Part shown: positions 26,508-33,988 of the stretch, piece after piece
Layout: every line of letters begins with the position of its first letter
Position numbering within the stretch: position 1 is the stretch's first letter
DNA from: Saccharothrix coeruleofusca
GTDB taxonomy: Bacteria; Actinomycetota; Actinomycetes; Mycobacteriales; Pseudonocardiaceae
Reading direction: 5' to 3'
Assembly: GCF_014648515.1 (NCBI RefSeq)
Contig: NZ_BMRG01000012.1
Span: 3,505 to 56,384, forward strand
DNA: 52,880 bases
Made by a program: the position numbers and the translations under genes
The notes under the pieces: model-generated
Told to the model about the DNA's origin: nothing
The model's database searches: none
Seen by the model: the letters and a program-made list of their open reading frames with translations, nothing else

Positions 26508-27382
26508 CCCAACGACCTCCCGCGCAGCGCGACCATGCCCTGCGGGCGGATCTGCAGGAACGCGATGACCGCCACGAACACCAGCACCTTGGCCAGGCTG
26601 GCGTCGGTCCAGAACTCCAGGTAGCCGTTGAGGAAGCCCAGCGCCAGCGCGGCCAGCACGGCGCCGCGCAGCCGGCCGAGCCCGCCCGCCACGACGACCA
26701 GGAACGCGTCGACGATGTAGAAGGTGCCCAGGCCGGGGCCGACCGGACCGACGAGGGTCAGCGCGACGCCCGCCACCCCGGCCAGCCCGGAGCCGAGCAG
26801 GAAGGTGGAGCGGTCCACCCGCCCGGTGGCGATCCCGCTGCACGCGGCCAGCTCGCGGTTCTGCACCACGGCCCGCATCCGCCTGCCCTGCGGCAGCTTG
26901 GCCAGGTACAGCCCCACCCCGAGCACGCACAGCGCGGCCAGCGCCGTGATGAAGACCCGGTTGTGCGGCAGCCGGACGCCGAGCACGTCGACCCCGCCGA
27001 CCAGCCAGGCCGGTGCGGTCACCTGCACGTTGGGCGCGCCGAAGACGTCCCGCGCGAGCTGCTGCAGCACCAGGCTCACCCCCCACGTCAGCAGCAGCGT
27101 GTCCAGCGGGCGGCCGTAGAACCGCCGGATCAGCGACCACTCCAGCAGCAGGCCCAGCAGGCCCGCCACCGCGAAGGCCACCGGCAGCGCCACCAGCAGC
27201 GACTGGCCGCCGACCGCGCCCTGCAGCAGGTACGCGGTGTAGGCGCCCACCATGATGAACTCGCCGTGCGCCATGTTGACCACGCCCATCTGGCCGAAGG
27301 TGAACGTCAGGCCCAGCGCGATCAGCAGGAGCACCGCGGCGATGCTCAGCCCGATGGGGAGCTGGTTGGCCAGCGCCGCCAC
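26504..27382 (-). CDS. urtB: Urea ABC transporter permease UrtB
   Basis: A 292-aa polytopic membrane protein of the LivH/UrtB family. IALGLTFTFGQMGVVNMAHGEFIMVGAYTAYLLQ is the family N-terminal block. RRFYGRPLDTLLLTWGVSLVLQQLARDVFG, RAVVQNRELAACSGIATGRVDRSTFLLGSGLAGVAGV and GGLGRLRGAVLAALALGFLNGYLEFW are also diagnostic. Some UrtB proteins carry a long N-terminal extension; this one does not. GTG 27382 lies 1 bp after the urtA stop. Confidence 0.9.
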   Translation of the reverse strand: MAALANQLPIGLSIAAVLLLIALGLTFTFGQMGVVNMAHGEFIMVGAYTAYLLQGAVGGQSLLVALPVAFAVAGLLGLLLEWSLIRRFYGRPLDTLLLTWGVSLVLQQLARDVFGAPNVQVTAPAWLVGGVDVLGVRLPHNRVFITALAALCVLGVGLYLAKLPQGRRMRAVVQNRELAACSGIATGRVDRSTFLLGSGLAGVAGVALTLVGPVGPGLGTFYIVDAFLVVVAGGLGRLRGAVLAALALGFLNGYLEFWTDASLAKVLVFVAVIAFLQIRPQGMVALRGRSLG

Positions 27383-27383
27383 G

Positions 27384-28607
27384 TCAGCTCAACCCCGAGG
27401 CCCAGTCGTAGCCCTTGAGGTAGGGGTCGGGCTCGATCGGCCCGTCGGACGCCCACACCTCCCGGATCTGCCCGTCCGGTTGCACCACGCCGATGCGCGC
27501 GGTCTTGGCCACGTGCTGGTTGTCGCCGTGGATGGTGGTCCGGCCCTCGGGCGCGTCCAGCGCGATGCCGCCGGACGCCTGCCTGACCGCCTCCACCTCC
27601 GCGGTGCCCGCCTTCTTCACCGCCTCGGCCCACAGCTTCACCGCGTTGTAGCCCGCCTCCATGGGGTCGGAGGTCACCTTGTCCGCGCCGTACTTGGCCT
27701 TGAACGCCTTGACGAACGACTCGTTGGCGGGCGTCCGGGTGGTCTGGTAGTAGTTCCAGGCCACCAGGTGGCCCGCGATGTTCTCCGGGCCGATCCCCCT
27801 GACCTCCTCCTCCGCCACGCTCACCGACACCACCGGCGTGGTCCCGGCGGTGATGCCGGAACCGCGCAGCTGCTTGAAGAACGCGACGTTGCTGTCGCCG
27901 TTGAGGGTGTTGAACACCGCGTCCGGCCGGGCGTCGGAGATCTTGTTGACCAGCGTGCTGTACTCCGTGTGCCCCAGCGGGGTGTACTCCTCGCCGAGCA
28001 CCTCGATGCCCTTGGCCGCCGCGTACGCCTTGATGATCTTGTTGGCGGTGCGCGGGAAGACGTAGTCGCTGCCCACCAGGAACATCCGCTTCTTGCCCTG
28101 GGAGGCCAGGTAGTCCAGCGCGGGCACGATCTGCTGGTTGGTGGTCGCGCCGGTGTAGAAGATGTAGGGCGAGCTCTCCAGTCCCTCGTACTGCACCGGG
28201 TACCACAGCAGCGCCTTGTTGCGCTCGAACACCGGCAGCATCGCCTTGCGGCTGGCCGAGGTCCACCCGCCGAAGACCGCGGCGACCCGGTCCTGGGAGA
28301 TCAGCTTCTGGGCCTTCTCGGCGAAGGTCGGCCAGTCCGAAGCGCCGTCCTCGACCACGGGGACCAGCTTCTTGCCCAGCACCCCGCCCGCCGCGTTGAG
28401 CTCCTCGACGGCCAGCAGTTCCGCGTCGCGCACGGTGACCTCGCTGATCGCCATGGTGCCGCTGAGCGAGTGCAGCACGCCGACCCTGATCTCGTCCCCG
28501 GACGCGCCGTCGGTCGACCCGGCTCCCGGCTCGCTCACGCACCCGGTCGCCAGCAGGGCGGGCAGCAGGAGGGCGAGCAGAGCGCGGTGAAGGTTTCCTA
28601 ATCGCAC
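27384..28607 (-). CDS. urtA: Urea ABC transporter substrate-binding lipoprotein UrtA
   Basis: A 407-aa exported lipoprotein that would capture urea (or short amides) for UrtBCDE. The signal peptide ends in the lipobox LLATGC. The mature part is a Peripla_BP_5/6 fold: [141 protein letters not shown] and GDSNVAFF are UrtA-type rather than amino-acid type. GTG 28607 has AAAGGAG 6 nt upstream. The third codon is TTA (28599-28601), a rare leucine codon in such GC-rich genomes. No urease or GlnR gene lies in the window. Confidence 0.92.
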   Translation of the reverse strand: MRLGNLHRALLALLLPALLATGCVSEPGAGSTDGASGDEIRVGVLHSLSGTMAISEVTVRDAELLAVEELNAAGGVLGKKLVPVVEDGASDWPTFAEKAQKLISQDRVAAVFGGWTSASRKAMLPVFERNKALLWYPVQYEGLESSPYIFYTGATTNQQIVPALDYLASQGKKRMFLVGSDYVFPRTANKIIKAYAAAKGIEVLGEEYTPLGHTEYSTLVNKISDARPDAVFNTLNGDSNVAFFKQLRGSGITAGTTPVVSVSVAEEEVRGIGPENIAGHLVAWNYYQTTRTPANESFVKAFKAKYGADKVTSDPMEAGYNAVKLWAEAVKKAGTAEVEAVRQASGGIALDAPEGRTTIHGDNQHVAKTARIGVVQPDGQIREVWASDGPIEPDPYLKGYDWASGLS

Positions 28608-28826
28608 CAGCGGCTCCTTTCGGCAGGTGGTGGAATGGCGAAGCTATGAACCGGATGTTGCGCGCGACGTGCGCGTTGTTACGTCTGCGTGGCGACTTCT
28701 TCACCGCACGTGGTGGGCCTTCGTGCGGGTCCTACGAAGGTGCGACCGCTGACGGCACGATCGGCCGACGACCTCCGCCACGACCGCCGCCTACCTTCGC
28801 CGTGACGACTTGCGGAGGGGGGACGG

Positions 28827-29945
28827 ATGAGCGGTCGGATCACAGCCCTGGACGTGCTGCGCGGCGTGGCCATCCTGGGCACGCTGGGTACCAACGTCTG
28901 GATCTTCACCGATCCCAGGGGGCCCGCCGGGTTCCTCGACGGGGCGGACGGCATCGGGGAACTGCTGCTGCGCACGGTCAGCAACGGCAAGTTCCTCGGC
29001 CTGCTGTCGATCATGTTCGGCATCGGCCTCGCGGTGCAGCACCGCTCGGCGGTGCGCAGGGGGGAGCGGTGGCCGGGCTGGTACCTGTGGCGGTCGGCGC
29101 TGCTGCTGCTGGAAGGCGCGCTGCACTACGTGCTGGTGTTCGAGTTCGACGTGCTGATGTCCTACGCCGCGGTCTCGGTGCTGGTCGCGTTCCTGGTCGG
29201 GCGCGGTGACCGGGTGGTGCGCAGGTGGACGGTCGCGCTGGTCGCGCTGCACTCGGCGGTGATCGGCCTGCTGACCGCGGCGATGCTGTCGGCGGGCGCG
29301 TCGCTCACCGGCACGGAGACGCCCTCCGGCACGGCGAGCTGGCCCGCGCAAGTCCAAACGCGACTGGAGTTCTGGGGGCTGTACCGGGCGGAGGCGGTGC
29401 TGGTGCTGCCGCTGACCGCGGCGCTCTTCCTCGCGGGCGCGCGGTTGTTCCGCGCCGGTGCGCTGGAGGACACCGCGCGGGGGCTGCGCGTGCGGCGGCG
29501 GCTGATGCTGTGGGGCTTGGGGGTCGGCGTGCCGCTGAACCTCGCCACGGCGCTGGCCGGGAACGGGTGGTTCCTGGTCGACCGGTATCTCAGCGCGCCG
29601 CTGGTGGCGTTCGGCCTGCTGGGGCTGATCACCGCGCTGGTGCACCGGATGCGCGCCGAGGCGGGTGTGCTGCGGCGCGGTGTGACGGCGGTCGGTCGCT
29701 CGGCGCTGAGCTGCTACGTGGCGCAGAACCTGCTGGCGTCGGTGCTGTGCTACCAGTGGGGGCTGGGCCTGGCCGACCGGTTCGGCCACCTGGGGGTGTG
29801 GTTCACCGCGGCGGTGTGGCTGGTGATCTCGGCGCTGCTGCTGGCGGGCGCGTCGTGGTGGATGCGCCGCTTCCCGCGTGGACCGCTGGAGGCGCTGTGG
29901 CAGTGGGCCTACCGAGCGCCCCGCCGCGCGACCGCGTCCGTGTAA
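28827..29945 (+). CDS. DUF418 (YeiB-like) membrane protein
   Basis: A 372-aa polytopic protein with about nine helices. The start RITALDVLRGVAILGTLGTNVWIF is the classical DUF418/YeiB motif (R-x2-xLDxLRGxAxLGxxxxN), and GKFLGLLSIMFGIGLAVQ follows. The C-terminal DUF418 block is VTAVGRSALSCYVAQNLLASVLCYQWGLGLADRFGHL...RFPRGPLEALWQWAYR. These are acyltransferase-3-like proteins of unknown function. The ATG follows a run of G-rich ribosome site. Divergent from urtA by 219 bp, a gap that must hold both promoters; a TACCTT box at 28792 is a possible -10. Ends in a shared hairpin with the convergent SDR gene. Confidence 0.88.
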   Translation: MSGRITALDVLRGVAILGTLGTNVWIFTDPRGPAGFLDGADGIGELLLRTVSNGKFLGLLSIMFGIGLAVQHRSAVRRGERWPGWYLWRSALLLLEGALHYVLVFEFDVLMSYAAVSVLVAFLVGRGDRVVRRWTVALVALHSAVIGLLTAAMLSAGASLTGTETPSGTASWPAQVQTRLEFWGLYRAEAVLVLPLTAALFLAGARLFRAGALEDTARGLRVRRRLMLWGLGVGVPLNLATALAGNGWFLVDRYLSAPLVAFGLLGLITALVHRMRAEAGVLRRGVTAVGRSALSCYVAQNLLASVLCYQWGLGLADRFGHLGVWFTAAVWLVISALLLAGASWWMRRFPRGPLEALWQWAYRAPRRATASV

Positions 29946-29954
29946 TCGCTTTCC

Positions 29955-29986
29955 GAACGGGGATCTACCAGGGCAGCTCCCCGTTC
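29955..29986. terminator. Bidirectional hairpin, overlapping the 3' end of the SDR gene
   Basis: Arms GAACGGGGA (29955-29963) and TCCCCGTTC (29978-29986) form a perfect 9-bp stem with a 14-nt loop. The right arm lies within the last codons of the minus-strand SDR gene, so two convergent genes share one compact terminator. Confidence 0.65.
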
Positions 29987-30651
29987 TCGTCCTGGAAGGT
30001 CCCCGTCGGGCCGTCCGCGTCGAGGGTCGCCAGGCGCACGACGGCTCTGGCGCTCTCCTCCGGGGAGCGGCCGATCCCGAAGGCCGCGGTCATGTCGGTG
30101 GCCGTGGTGCCGGGTTCGAGCGCGTTGAACTTGATGCCCGGCTGCGACTTGGCGTACTGGACCGTCAGCATGGTGGCCGCCGCCTTGGACGCGGAGTAGA
30201 GCGCGAGGGGCAGGTGGAACTCGGGCCGGTCGGGGTTGGTCACCGCCCAGAACGATCCGGCGCTGCTGGAGACGGTGACCACGGTGGGGTTGGCGGACTC
30301 GCGCAGCAGGGGGAGCGCCGCCTCGGTGACGCGCACGATTCCGACCGCGTTGGTGTCGAAGACCCGCAGCGCCGTGGGACCGTCCATGCCGTCGTCGCCG
30401 AGCACGCCCGCGTTGTGCACCAGGACGTCCAGCCGCCCCTCGGCCGAACCGATCGTCCCCAGCGCGCTGCTCACCGAGGCGTCGTCGGTCACGTCGAGCT
30501 GGACGAACCGCGCGCCGAGCGCCGCCGCGGCTTCCTCGCCCCGCCGGGCGTCACGCGCGCCGATGTAGACGACGTGCCCCAGGACCAGCAGCTGTTTGGC
30601 AGTCTCGAAACCGATGCCCTTGTTGGCCCCGGTGATCAGTGTGATGGTCAT
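29965..30651 (-). CDS. Short-chain dehydrogenase/reductase
   Basis: A 228-aa classical SDR oxidoreductase. The nucleotide motif is [15 protein letters not shown], followed by LDVTDD, the NAG motif [16 protein letters not shown] and the catalytic pair Tyr-x3-Lys in [15 protein letters not shown] and the C-terminal EPGTTATDM match carbonyl-reductase-like SDRs. Cofactor is probably NADP(H), since R follows in GARDARR. The ATG at 30651 overlaps the stop of the SnoaL-like gene (ATGA), so the two are co-translated under TetR-type operators at 31155-31210. Substrate unknown. Confidence 0.88.
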   Translation of the reverse strand: MTITLITGANKGIGFETAKQLLVLGHVVYIGARDARRGEEAAAALGARFVQLDVTDDASVSSALGTIGSAEGRLDVLVHNAGVLGDDGMDGPTALRVFDTNAVGIVRVTEAALPLLRESANPTVVTVSSSAGSFWAVTNPDRPEFHLPLALYSASKAAATMLTVQYAKSQPGIKFNALEPGTTATDMTAAFGIGRSPEESARAVVRLATLDADGPTGTFQDENGELPW

Positions 30652-31064
30652 GCTTCTCCTCGGGATCGGGTGGCCGCTGAGAGCTGCCTGCGCAGCTCGC
30701 CCGCGTCGTGCAGGGCTGTCATGTGCACGAAGCGTCCGTCGCGGACCTGGTAGATGGCGTACTCGGTGATCTCGAACGAGGCGCCGGTGGGCGCCACACC
30801 CAGCCACCGCTTGACCGGGGTGCCCGTGTTGACCAGGCGTGCGGCCAGGCGGTCACCGTCGAAGAGCAGTTCCTCGAGTTCCCAGTGCAGGTCCGGCACC
30901 GCGTCCACGTCGGCTTTCTGCACGGCGATGAGGTCGTCCAGGGTGGCGGGCTCACCGTTCAAGGTGGTCCGCTCGCTGATGAACTCGTCCATCCGGTCGA
31001 ACTGGTGGGCGTTGAGCTGCTGGATGTAGCGAAGGTAGAACTCGCGCAGAGCGCTGTCGGACAT
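30648..31064 (-). CDS. SnoaL-like / NTF2-fold protein
   Basis: A 138-aa cone-fold protein (ester cyclase/SnoaL family). [40 protein letters not shown] is the N-terminal helix pair, and [65 protein letters not shown] is the curved sheet with the usual W-E/D-R pattern. Such proteins may isomerise, cyclise or merely bind small molecules. It is first gene of a two-gene operon with the SDR. The ATG at 31064 follows GGGGACCTCCG-type sequence; the ribosome site is weak. Confidence 0.8.
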   Translation of the reverse strand: MSDSALREFYLRYIQQLNAHQFDRMDEFISERTTLNGEPATLDDLIAVQKADVDAVPDLHWELEELLFDGDRLAARLVNTGTPVKRWLGVAPTGASFEITEYAIYQVRDGRFVHMTALHDAGELRRQLSAATRSRGEA

Positions 31065-31154
31065 CGGAGGTCCCCTTCCGCGTGGCAGTCGCACCGCAGC
31101 GGTCGCTCGCGGTGATCGCCCAGGGCAGTTCCACGCGGACTGGCCTGCGCCGAC

Positions 31155-31176
31155 TTCCGCATCGATCGATGCGGAA
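31155..31176. promoter_or_regulatory. TetR-type operator O1 (perfect 22-bp palindrome)
   Basis: Arms TTCCGCATCG and CGATGCGGAA are separated by 2 nt. It lies just downstream of the -10 box of the SnoaL-SDR operon. The same arms recur upstream of the adjacent tetR at 31863-31884. Confidence 0.85.
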
Positions 31177-31179
31177 TCG

Positions 31180-31210
31180 ACTGTAGCACGTTCTGCATCG
31201 ATCGGTACAA
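31180..31210 (-). promoter_or_regulatory. Promoter of the SnoaL-SDR operon with second, degenerate operator O2
   Basis: On the complement a -10 box TACAGT (31185-31180) is followed by O1. O2 at 31191-31210 (TGCATCGATCG core, weaker outer arms) covers the -35 region, which contains TTGTAC. A repressor bound at O1 and O2 would block the promoter from both sides. Confidence 0.6.
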
Positions 31211-31237
31211 AAATGGGGGGCGAAGGTCGCGTCGTGC

Positions 31238-31846
31238 TCAGCGGAGCGGCCAGCCGCGCAGGGCGGCGTCGGCCATCTCCTGGAGTTCGTCGCGGTGCAC
31301 GCCGCTGGCGGCTTGCACAGCGATGCCGTAGGTCAGGGTGGTGACGTAGCGGGCCAGCAGTGCCGGATCGGCTCCCTCGGGCAGGTCGCCGTCGTCGATG
31401 GCGCGCCGGAACCGATCCCGGATGCGGGAGTAGTCGTTGCCGCGCCAAGTGATGAGCAGGTCGCGGGCCGCGCGGCCGGAGTCGCCGGTGGCCAAGGCGC
31501 CCTGGACGCCCAGGCAGCCGTTGGGGCCCGTCGGGCGGGTCGTGGTCCGGATGGCGCCCGCGACGATCGCGGTGGCGACGCGAAGAGCGGTGGGCTCCTC
31601 CAGGGCGCGGGCCAGGTACGCGCTGGGACCCTCGCTGTAGCGCTCCAGGGCCTTGCGGAACAACTCCTCCTTGTTGCCGAAGGCCGCGTACATGCTGGTG
31701 GTGGAGATGCCCATCGCCTCGGTCAGGTTGGCCAGGCTGGCGCCCTCGTAGCCCCGCTCCCAGAAGACCAGCAGGGCGCGCTCCAGGGCCTCGTCGGCGT
31801 CGAATCCCCGCGGTCGGCCGGTCGGGCGGCGCTGTCCGGTCCCCAC
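31238..31846 (-). CDS. TetR/AcrR-family repressor
   Basis: A 202-aa repressor. Residues about 15-60 hold the HTH ([52 protein letters not shown]). The C-terminal domain ([29 protein letters not shown]...) resembles the TetR_C_16/AcrR-like group that senses small hydrophobic or reactive compounds. One Cys in GCLGVQG is at the position used for thiol sensing in some relatives. It is co-oriented with the SnoaL-SDR operon, 173 bp upstream of that operon's first codon; matching palindromes sit at both promoters. GTG 31846 is leaderless (TAGTCT at 31853-31858). Confidence 0.88.
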   Translation of the reverse strand: MGTGQRRPTGRPRGFDADEALERALLVFWERGYEGASLANLTEAMGISTTSMYAAFGNKEELFRKALERYSEGPSAYLARALEEPTALRVATAIVAGAIRTTTRPTGPNGCLGVQGALATGDSGRAARDLLITWRGNDYSRIRDRFRRAIDDGDLPEGADPALLARYVTTLTYGIAVQAASGVHRDELQEMADAALRGWPLR

Positions 31847-31852
31847 CCCCGC

Positions 31853-31858
31853 AGACTA
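31853..31858 (-). promoter_or_regulatory. -10 box TAGTCT of leaderless tetR promoter
   Basis: On the complement TAGTCT ends 6 nt before the GTG at 31846. The operator O3 begins 4 bp upstream, so the repressor can block its own transcription. Confidence 0.5.
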
Positions 31859-31862
31859 CCCC

Positions 31863-31884
31863 TTCCGCATCGACCGATGCGGAA
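31863..31884. promoter_or_regulatory. TetR-type operator O3 (perfect 22-bp palindrome)
   Basis: The same 10-bp arms as O1 with a 2-nt spacer. It lies between tetR and the divergent merR-type gene, so it could affect both. Confidence 0.85.
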
Positions 31885-31901
31885 ATGTCCGTCGGGAGGA
31901 G

Positions 31902-31929
31902 TTGCACCTCAACCCGCTTGAGGTAGCAG
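31902..31929 (+). promoter_or_regulatory. MerR-type operator/promoter (CCTCAA...TTGAGG dyad)
   Basis: TTGCAC at 31902-31907 and TAGCAG at 31924-31929 frame a dyad of ACCTCAA (31906-31912) and TTGAGGT (31918-31924), five bases apart. This CCTCAA/TTGAGG dyad is the pattern bound by SoxR and many MerR-family proteins. It immediately precedes the MerR-family start, implying autoregulation. Confidence 0.65.
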
Positions 31930-31939
31930 GGTGGCGGCC

Positions 31940-32980
31940 ATGGACGACAACCACCTGTACCCGATAGGGGACGTGGCGCGCCGCACCGGGCTCAGCGTGA
32001 GCGCCATCAGGTTCTACGCCGACGAAGGCGTCATCGCACCCACCAGCCACACCCGGGCGGGTCACCGGCTCTACGACGTCGACGCCATCACCCGGCTGGA
32101 GCTCGTCCGCACCCTGCGCGAACTGGGCGCGAGCCTGGACGACATCCGCGAGCTGCTGGCGGAGGGGACGACCCTGCGCCAGCTGGCCGCGACCCACCTC
32201 GCGCTGGTCGAGCGCCAGCTGCGCGACCTGAGCGCCAGGCGGGCGGTCCTGCGCACCATCGTCAACCAGCACACCGAAACCGAACAGGTGGCACTCATGC
32301 ACAACCTCGTCTCGATGTCCGACGACGACCGCGCCCGGCTCATCGGCGAGTTCTGGGACGAGGTCACCGACGGCCTGACCATCCCGCCGTACCTGGTCGA
32401 GCAGCTGCACCAGCTGCGCCCCGACCTGCCCGAGGAGCCCACCACCGAACAGCTGCAAGCCTGGATCGAGCTGGCCGAGCTGGTGCGCGACGGCGCGTTC
32501 CGCCGCGAGGTCCGGCAGTTCCTCCACAAGGGCTTCGGCACCCCCATGCCGGTCGACCTGGCCACGCCCGCGATGCTGGCGCGGATCGAGGAGCACCGGC
32601 GGGCCGAGGTGGAGGCCCGCACGGCCGAGCTGTCCGGACTGTCCCCGGACTCGCCGCGAGCCAGGGAGATCGCCGAACGCCTCGTGGACTCGCTCGCCGG
32701 GCTCACCGCCGAAGCCACCGGCAGGCCGCTGGGCGAGCACGAGATCGCCGAGCTGAGGCGCTCCATGGCCGAGCCCGACCCCACCGGCGCCGTCGAGCGG
32801 CACGTCGAACGCGCCGTGGCCGAGTACACCGACCTGTTCGACCGCTTCCTGACGCTGATGGACACCATCAACGGGACGGCGCAGTGGGACGTGCTGGGCG
32901 CGGGCCCGAGCGACGAGTGGATCGCCGCCGCCCTCACCCCACCGGCAAGTACCACCCGACCCGCCGCGACGGGCCGATAA
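31940..32980 (+). CDS. MerR-family transcriptional regulator
   Basis: A 346-aa regulator. The MerR HTH and wing occupy residues 5-75 ([68 protein letters not shown]), followed by the dimer helix ([32 protein letters not shown]). The long C-terminal part (about 240 aa, helical, with [44 protein letters not shown]) is a ligand domain seen in large actinobacterial MerR proteins. ATG 31940 is preferred; GTG 31931 is in frame. Its 3' end abuts the convergent AraC gene with no gap and carries one copy of a 19-bp direct repeat. Confidence 0.87.
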   Translation: MDDNHLYPIGDVARRTGLSVSAIRFYADEGVIAPTSHTRAGHRLYDVDAITRLELVRTLRELGASLDDIRELLAEGTTLRQLAATHLALVERQLRDLSARRAVLRTIVNQHTETEQVALMHNLVSMSDDDRARLIGEFWDEVTDGLTIPPYLVEQLHQLRPDLPEEPTTEQLQAWIELAELVRDGAFRREVRQFLHKGFGTPMPVDLATPAMLARIEEHRRAEVEARTAELSGLSPDSPRAREIAERLVDSLAGLTAEATGRPLGEHEIAELRRSMAEPDPTGAVERHVERAVAEYTDLFDRFLTLMDTINGTAQWDVLGAGPSDEWIAAALTPPASTTRPAATGR

Positions 32981-33000
32981 CTACCACCCGGCCCGCCGCG
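32950..33000. repeat. 19-bp direct repeat across two convergent 3' ends
   Basis: Copies at 32950-32968 and 32982-33000 (both beginning TACCACCCG and ending CCGCCGCG) differ at one base. The first encodes the last residues of the MerR protein, the second the last residues of the AraC protein on the other strand. A small tandem duplication at the gene junction is the simplest explanation. Confidence 0.7.
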
Positions 33001-33592
33001 CGCCCGGCGGGAGCGCCCCGGTGGTGCTCGGGGCCAGGGCGGCTGGGGTCCAGCCGACGTGCGCGCGGACGGTGCGGGTCAGGTGCGCCTGGTCGGCGAA
33101 GCCGAGGTCCGCGGCCAACCCGGCCAGGTCGCGCTCACCGGCCTCCAGTCGGTCCAGCGCCCGCCCCACCCGGACCCGGTCGCGGAACCGGGTCAGCGAC
33201 ATCCCCACCTCGCGGCTGAACGCCCGGCTCAAGCGGTGCGGCGACACGCCGACCAACCGCGCCGGCGGGACCAGCCCCGCCGAGTCCGGGTGCTCGGCCG
33301 GCACCGCCGCGCGGGCCGCGTCCACCGCCGCGCGGTCGGCTGGACCCGTCGGCGTGGCACCGACCGCGACCTGGGCCACCGCCCGTGCCAGCAGGTCCAC
33401 CAGCACCTCGCCCGCGGGTTCCGCCGCCGACCAGCCCGCGTGGTCGTCGCGGCAGGTGACCGCGCTGACGGTGAAGTCCTCGCAGTGGACCACATCGGTC
33501 GCGTCGCGCACGGTGGCCAAGGTGCGCCGGGGGAGGACAAGAATGTTCAATACCTCGTGCGCCGGTGTCGGCGAGGCTGACCGCCGACACAC
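32981..33592 (-). CDS. AraC-family regulator lacking most of its sensor domain
   Basis: At most 203 aa. The C-terminal HTH pair is complete (HRLSRAFSREVGMSLTRFRDRVRVGRALDRLEAGERDLAGLAADLGFADQAHLTRTVRAHVGWTPAAL). The N-terminus retains CEDFTVSAVTCRDDHAGWSAAEP, the start of the sensor domain in this subgroup, but then runs directly into EVLVDLLARAVAQVAVG, so roughly 80 residues of the cupin part seem missing compared with usual 270-290 aa relatives. Reading frame is intact. The start is uncertain: GTG 33592 gives the longest form, GTG 33511 a shorter one. It is divergent from the broken VOC gene, a frequent partner. Confidence 0.65.
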   Translation of the reverse strand: MCRRSASPTPAHEVLNILVLPRRTLATVRDATDVVHCEDFTVSAVTCRDDHAGWSAAEPAGEVLVDLLARAVAQVAVGATPTGPADRAAVDAARAAVPAEHPDSAGLVPPARLVGVSPHRLSRAFSREVGMSLTRFRDRVRVGRALDRLEAGERDLAGLAADLGFADQAHLTRTVRAHVGWTPAALAPSTTGALPPGARRAGW

Positions 33593-33606
33593 CGAGGAGG
33601 GATCAC

Positions 33607-33948
33607 ATGCAACTCGCGACGATCGTCCTGGACTGCGCCGACCCGACCGCGCTGGCGGGGTTCTACAGCCGCGCCACCGGGTGAGAGGTCGGCTACAGCG
33701 ACGAGGACTTCGCCGTCGTCGGCGACGGGCCGGTGAAGATCGGCTTCCAGCGGGTCGCCGGGTACGCGGGGCCGGGGTGGCCCGACGACCGCAAGCACGC
33801 GCACCTGGACTTCACCGTGGGCGACGTGGACCAGGCGGTCGAACGGCTGGTGGCCCTCGGCGCGACGAAGCCCGACTTCCAGCCCGGTGCGGGGAAGTGG
33901 GTGGTGCTCGCCGACCCGGAGGGCCACCTGCTCTGCGTCGCCGAGTGA
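33607..33948 (+). pseudogene. VOC/glyoxalase-like gene interrupted by one in-frame TGA
   Basis: From ATG 33607 (GAGGAGG upstream) the frame reads MQLATIVLDCADPTALAGFYSRATG, then TGA at 33682-33684, then EVGYSDEDFAVVGDGPVKIGFQRVAGYAG...HAHLDFTVGDVDQAVERLVALGATKPDFQPGAGKWVVLADPEGHLLCVAE to the stop at 33948. The frame does not shift, and homologues have Trp at the interrupted place (ATGWEV), so a TGG-to-TGA change explains it. The 113-codon length and the DPEGHLLCV metal-site end are normal. It is either a recent nonsense pseudogene or a sequencing error; 71 codons remain open from an internal ATG at 33733. Confidence 0.85.
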
Positions 33949-33951
33949 GGG

Positions 33952-33986
33952 CGAGGGGCCTGCCGTGCGCCGCGGCAGGCCCCTCG
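33952..33986. terminator. Bidirectional hairpin terminator
   Basis: A perfect 14-bp stem (33952-33965 with 33973-33986) and a 7-nt loop, placed exactly between the VOC frame and the convergent discoidin/beta-helix gene. Confidence 0.88.
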
Positions 33987-33988
33987 GC

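Noticed and set aside
28608-28826. GlnR box upstream of urtA
   Set aside because: GTAAC- and GCAAC-like words occur on the complement but their spacing does not fit GTnAC-n6-GnAAC. Nitrogen control is plausible biologically but not shown by the sequence.
28827-29945. DUF418 gene as part of the urea transporter locus
   Set aside because: It is divergent, has its own ribosome site and terminator, and the family has no link to urea transport.
33682-33684. In-frame TGA of the VOC gene as a selenocysteine codon
   Set aside because: Homologues have Trp, not Cys or Sec, at this place, and no SECIS-like hairpin directly follows. A nonsense change or sequencing error is simpler.
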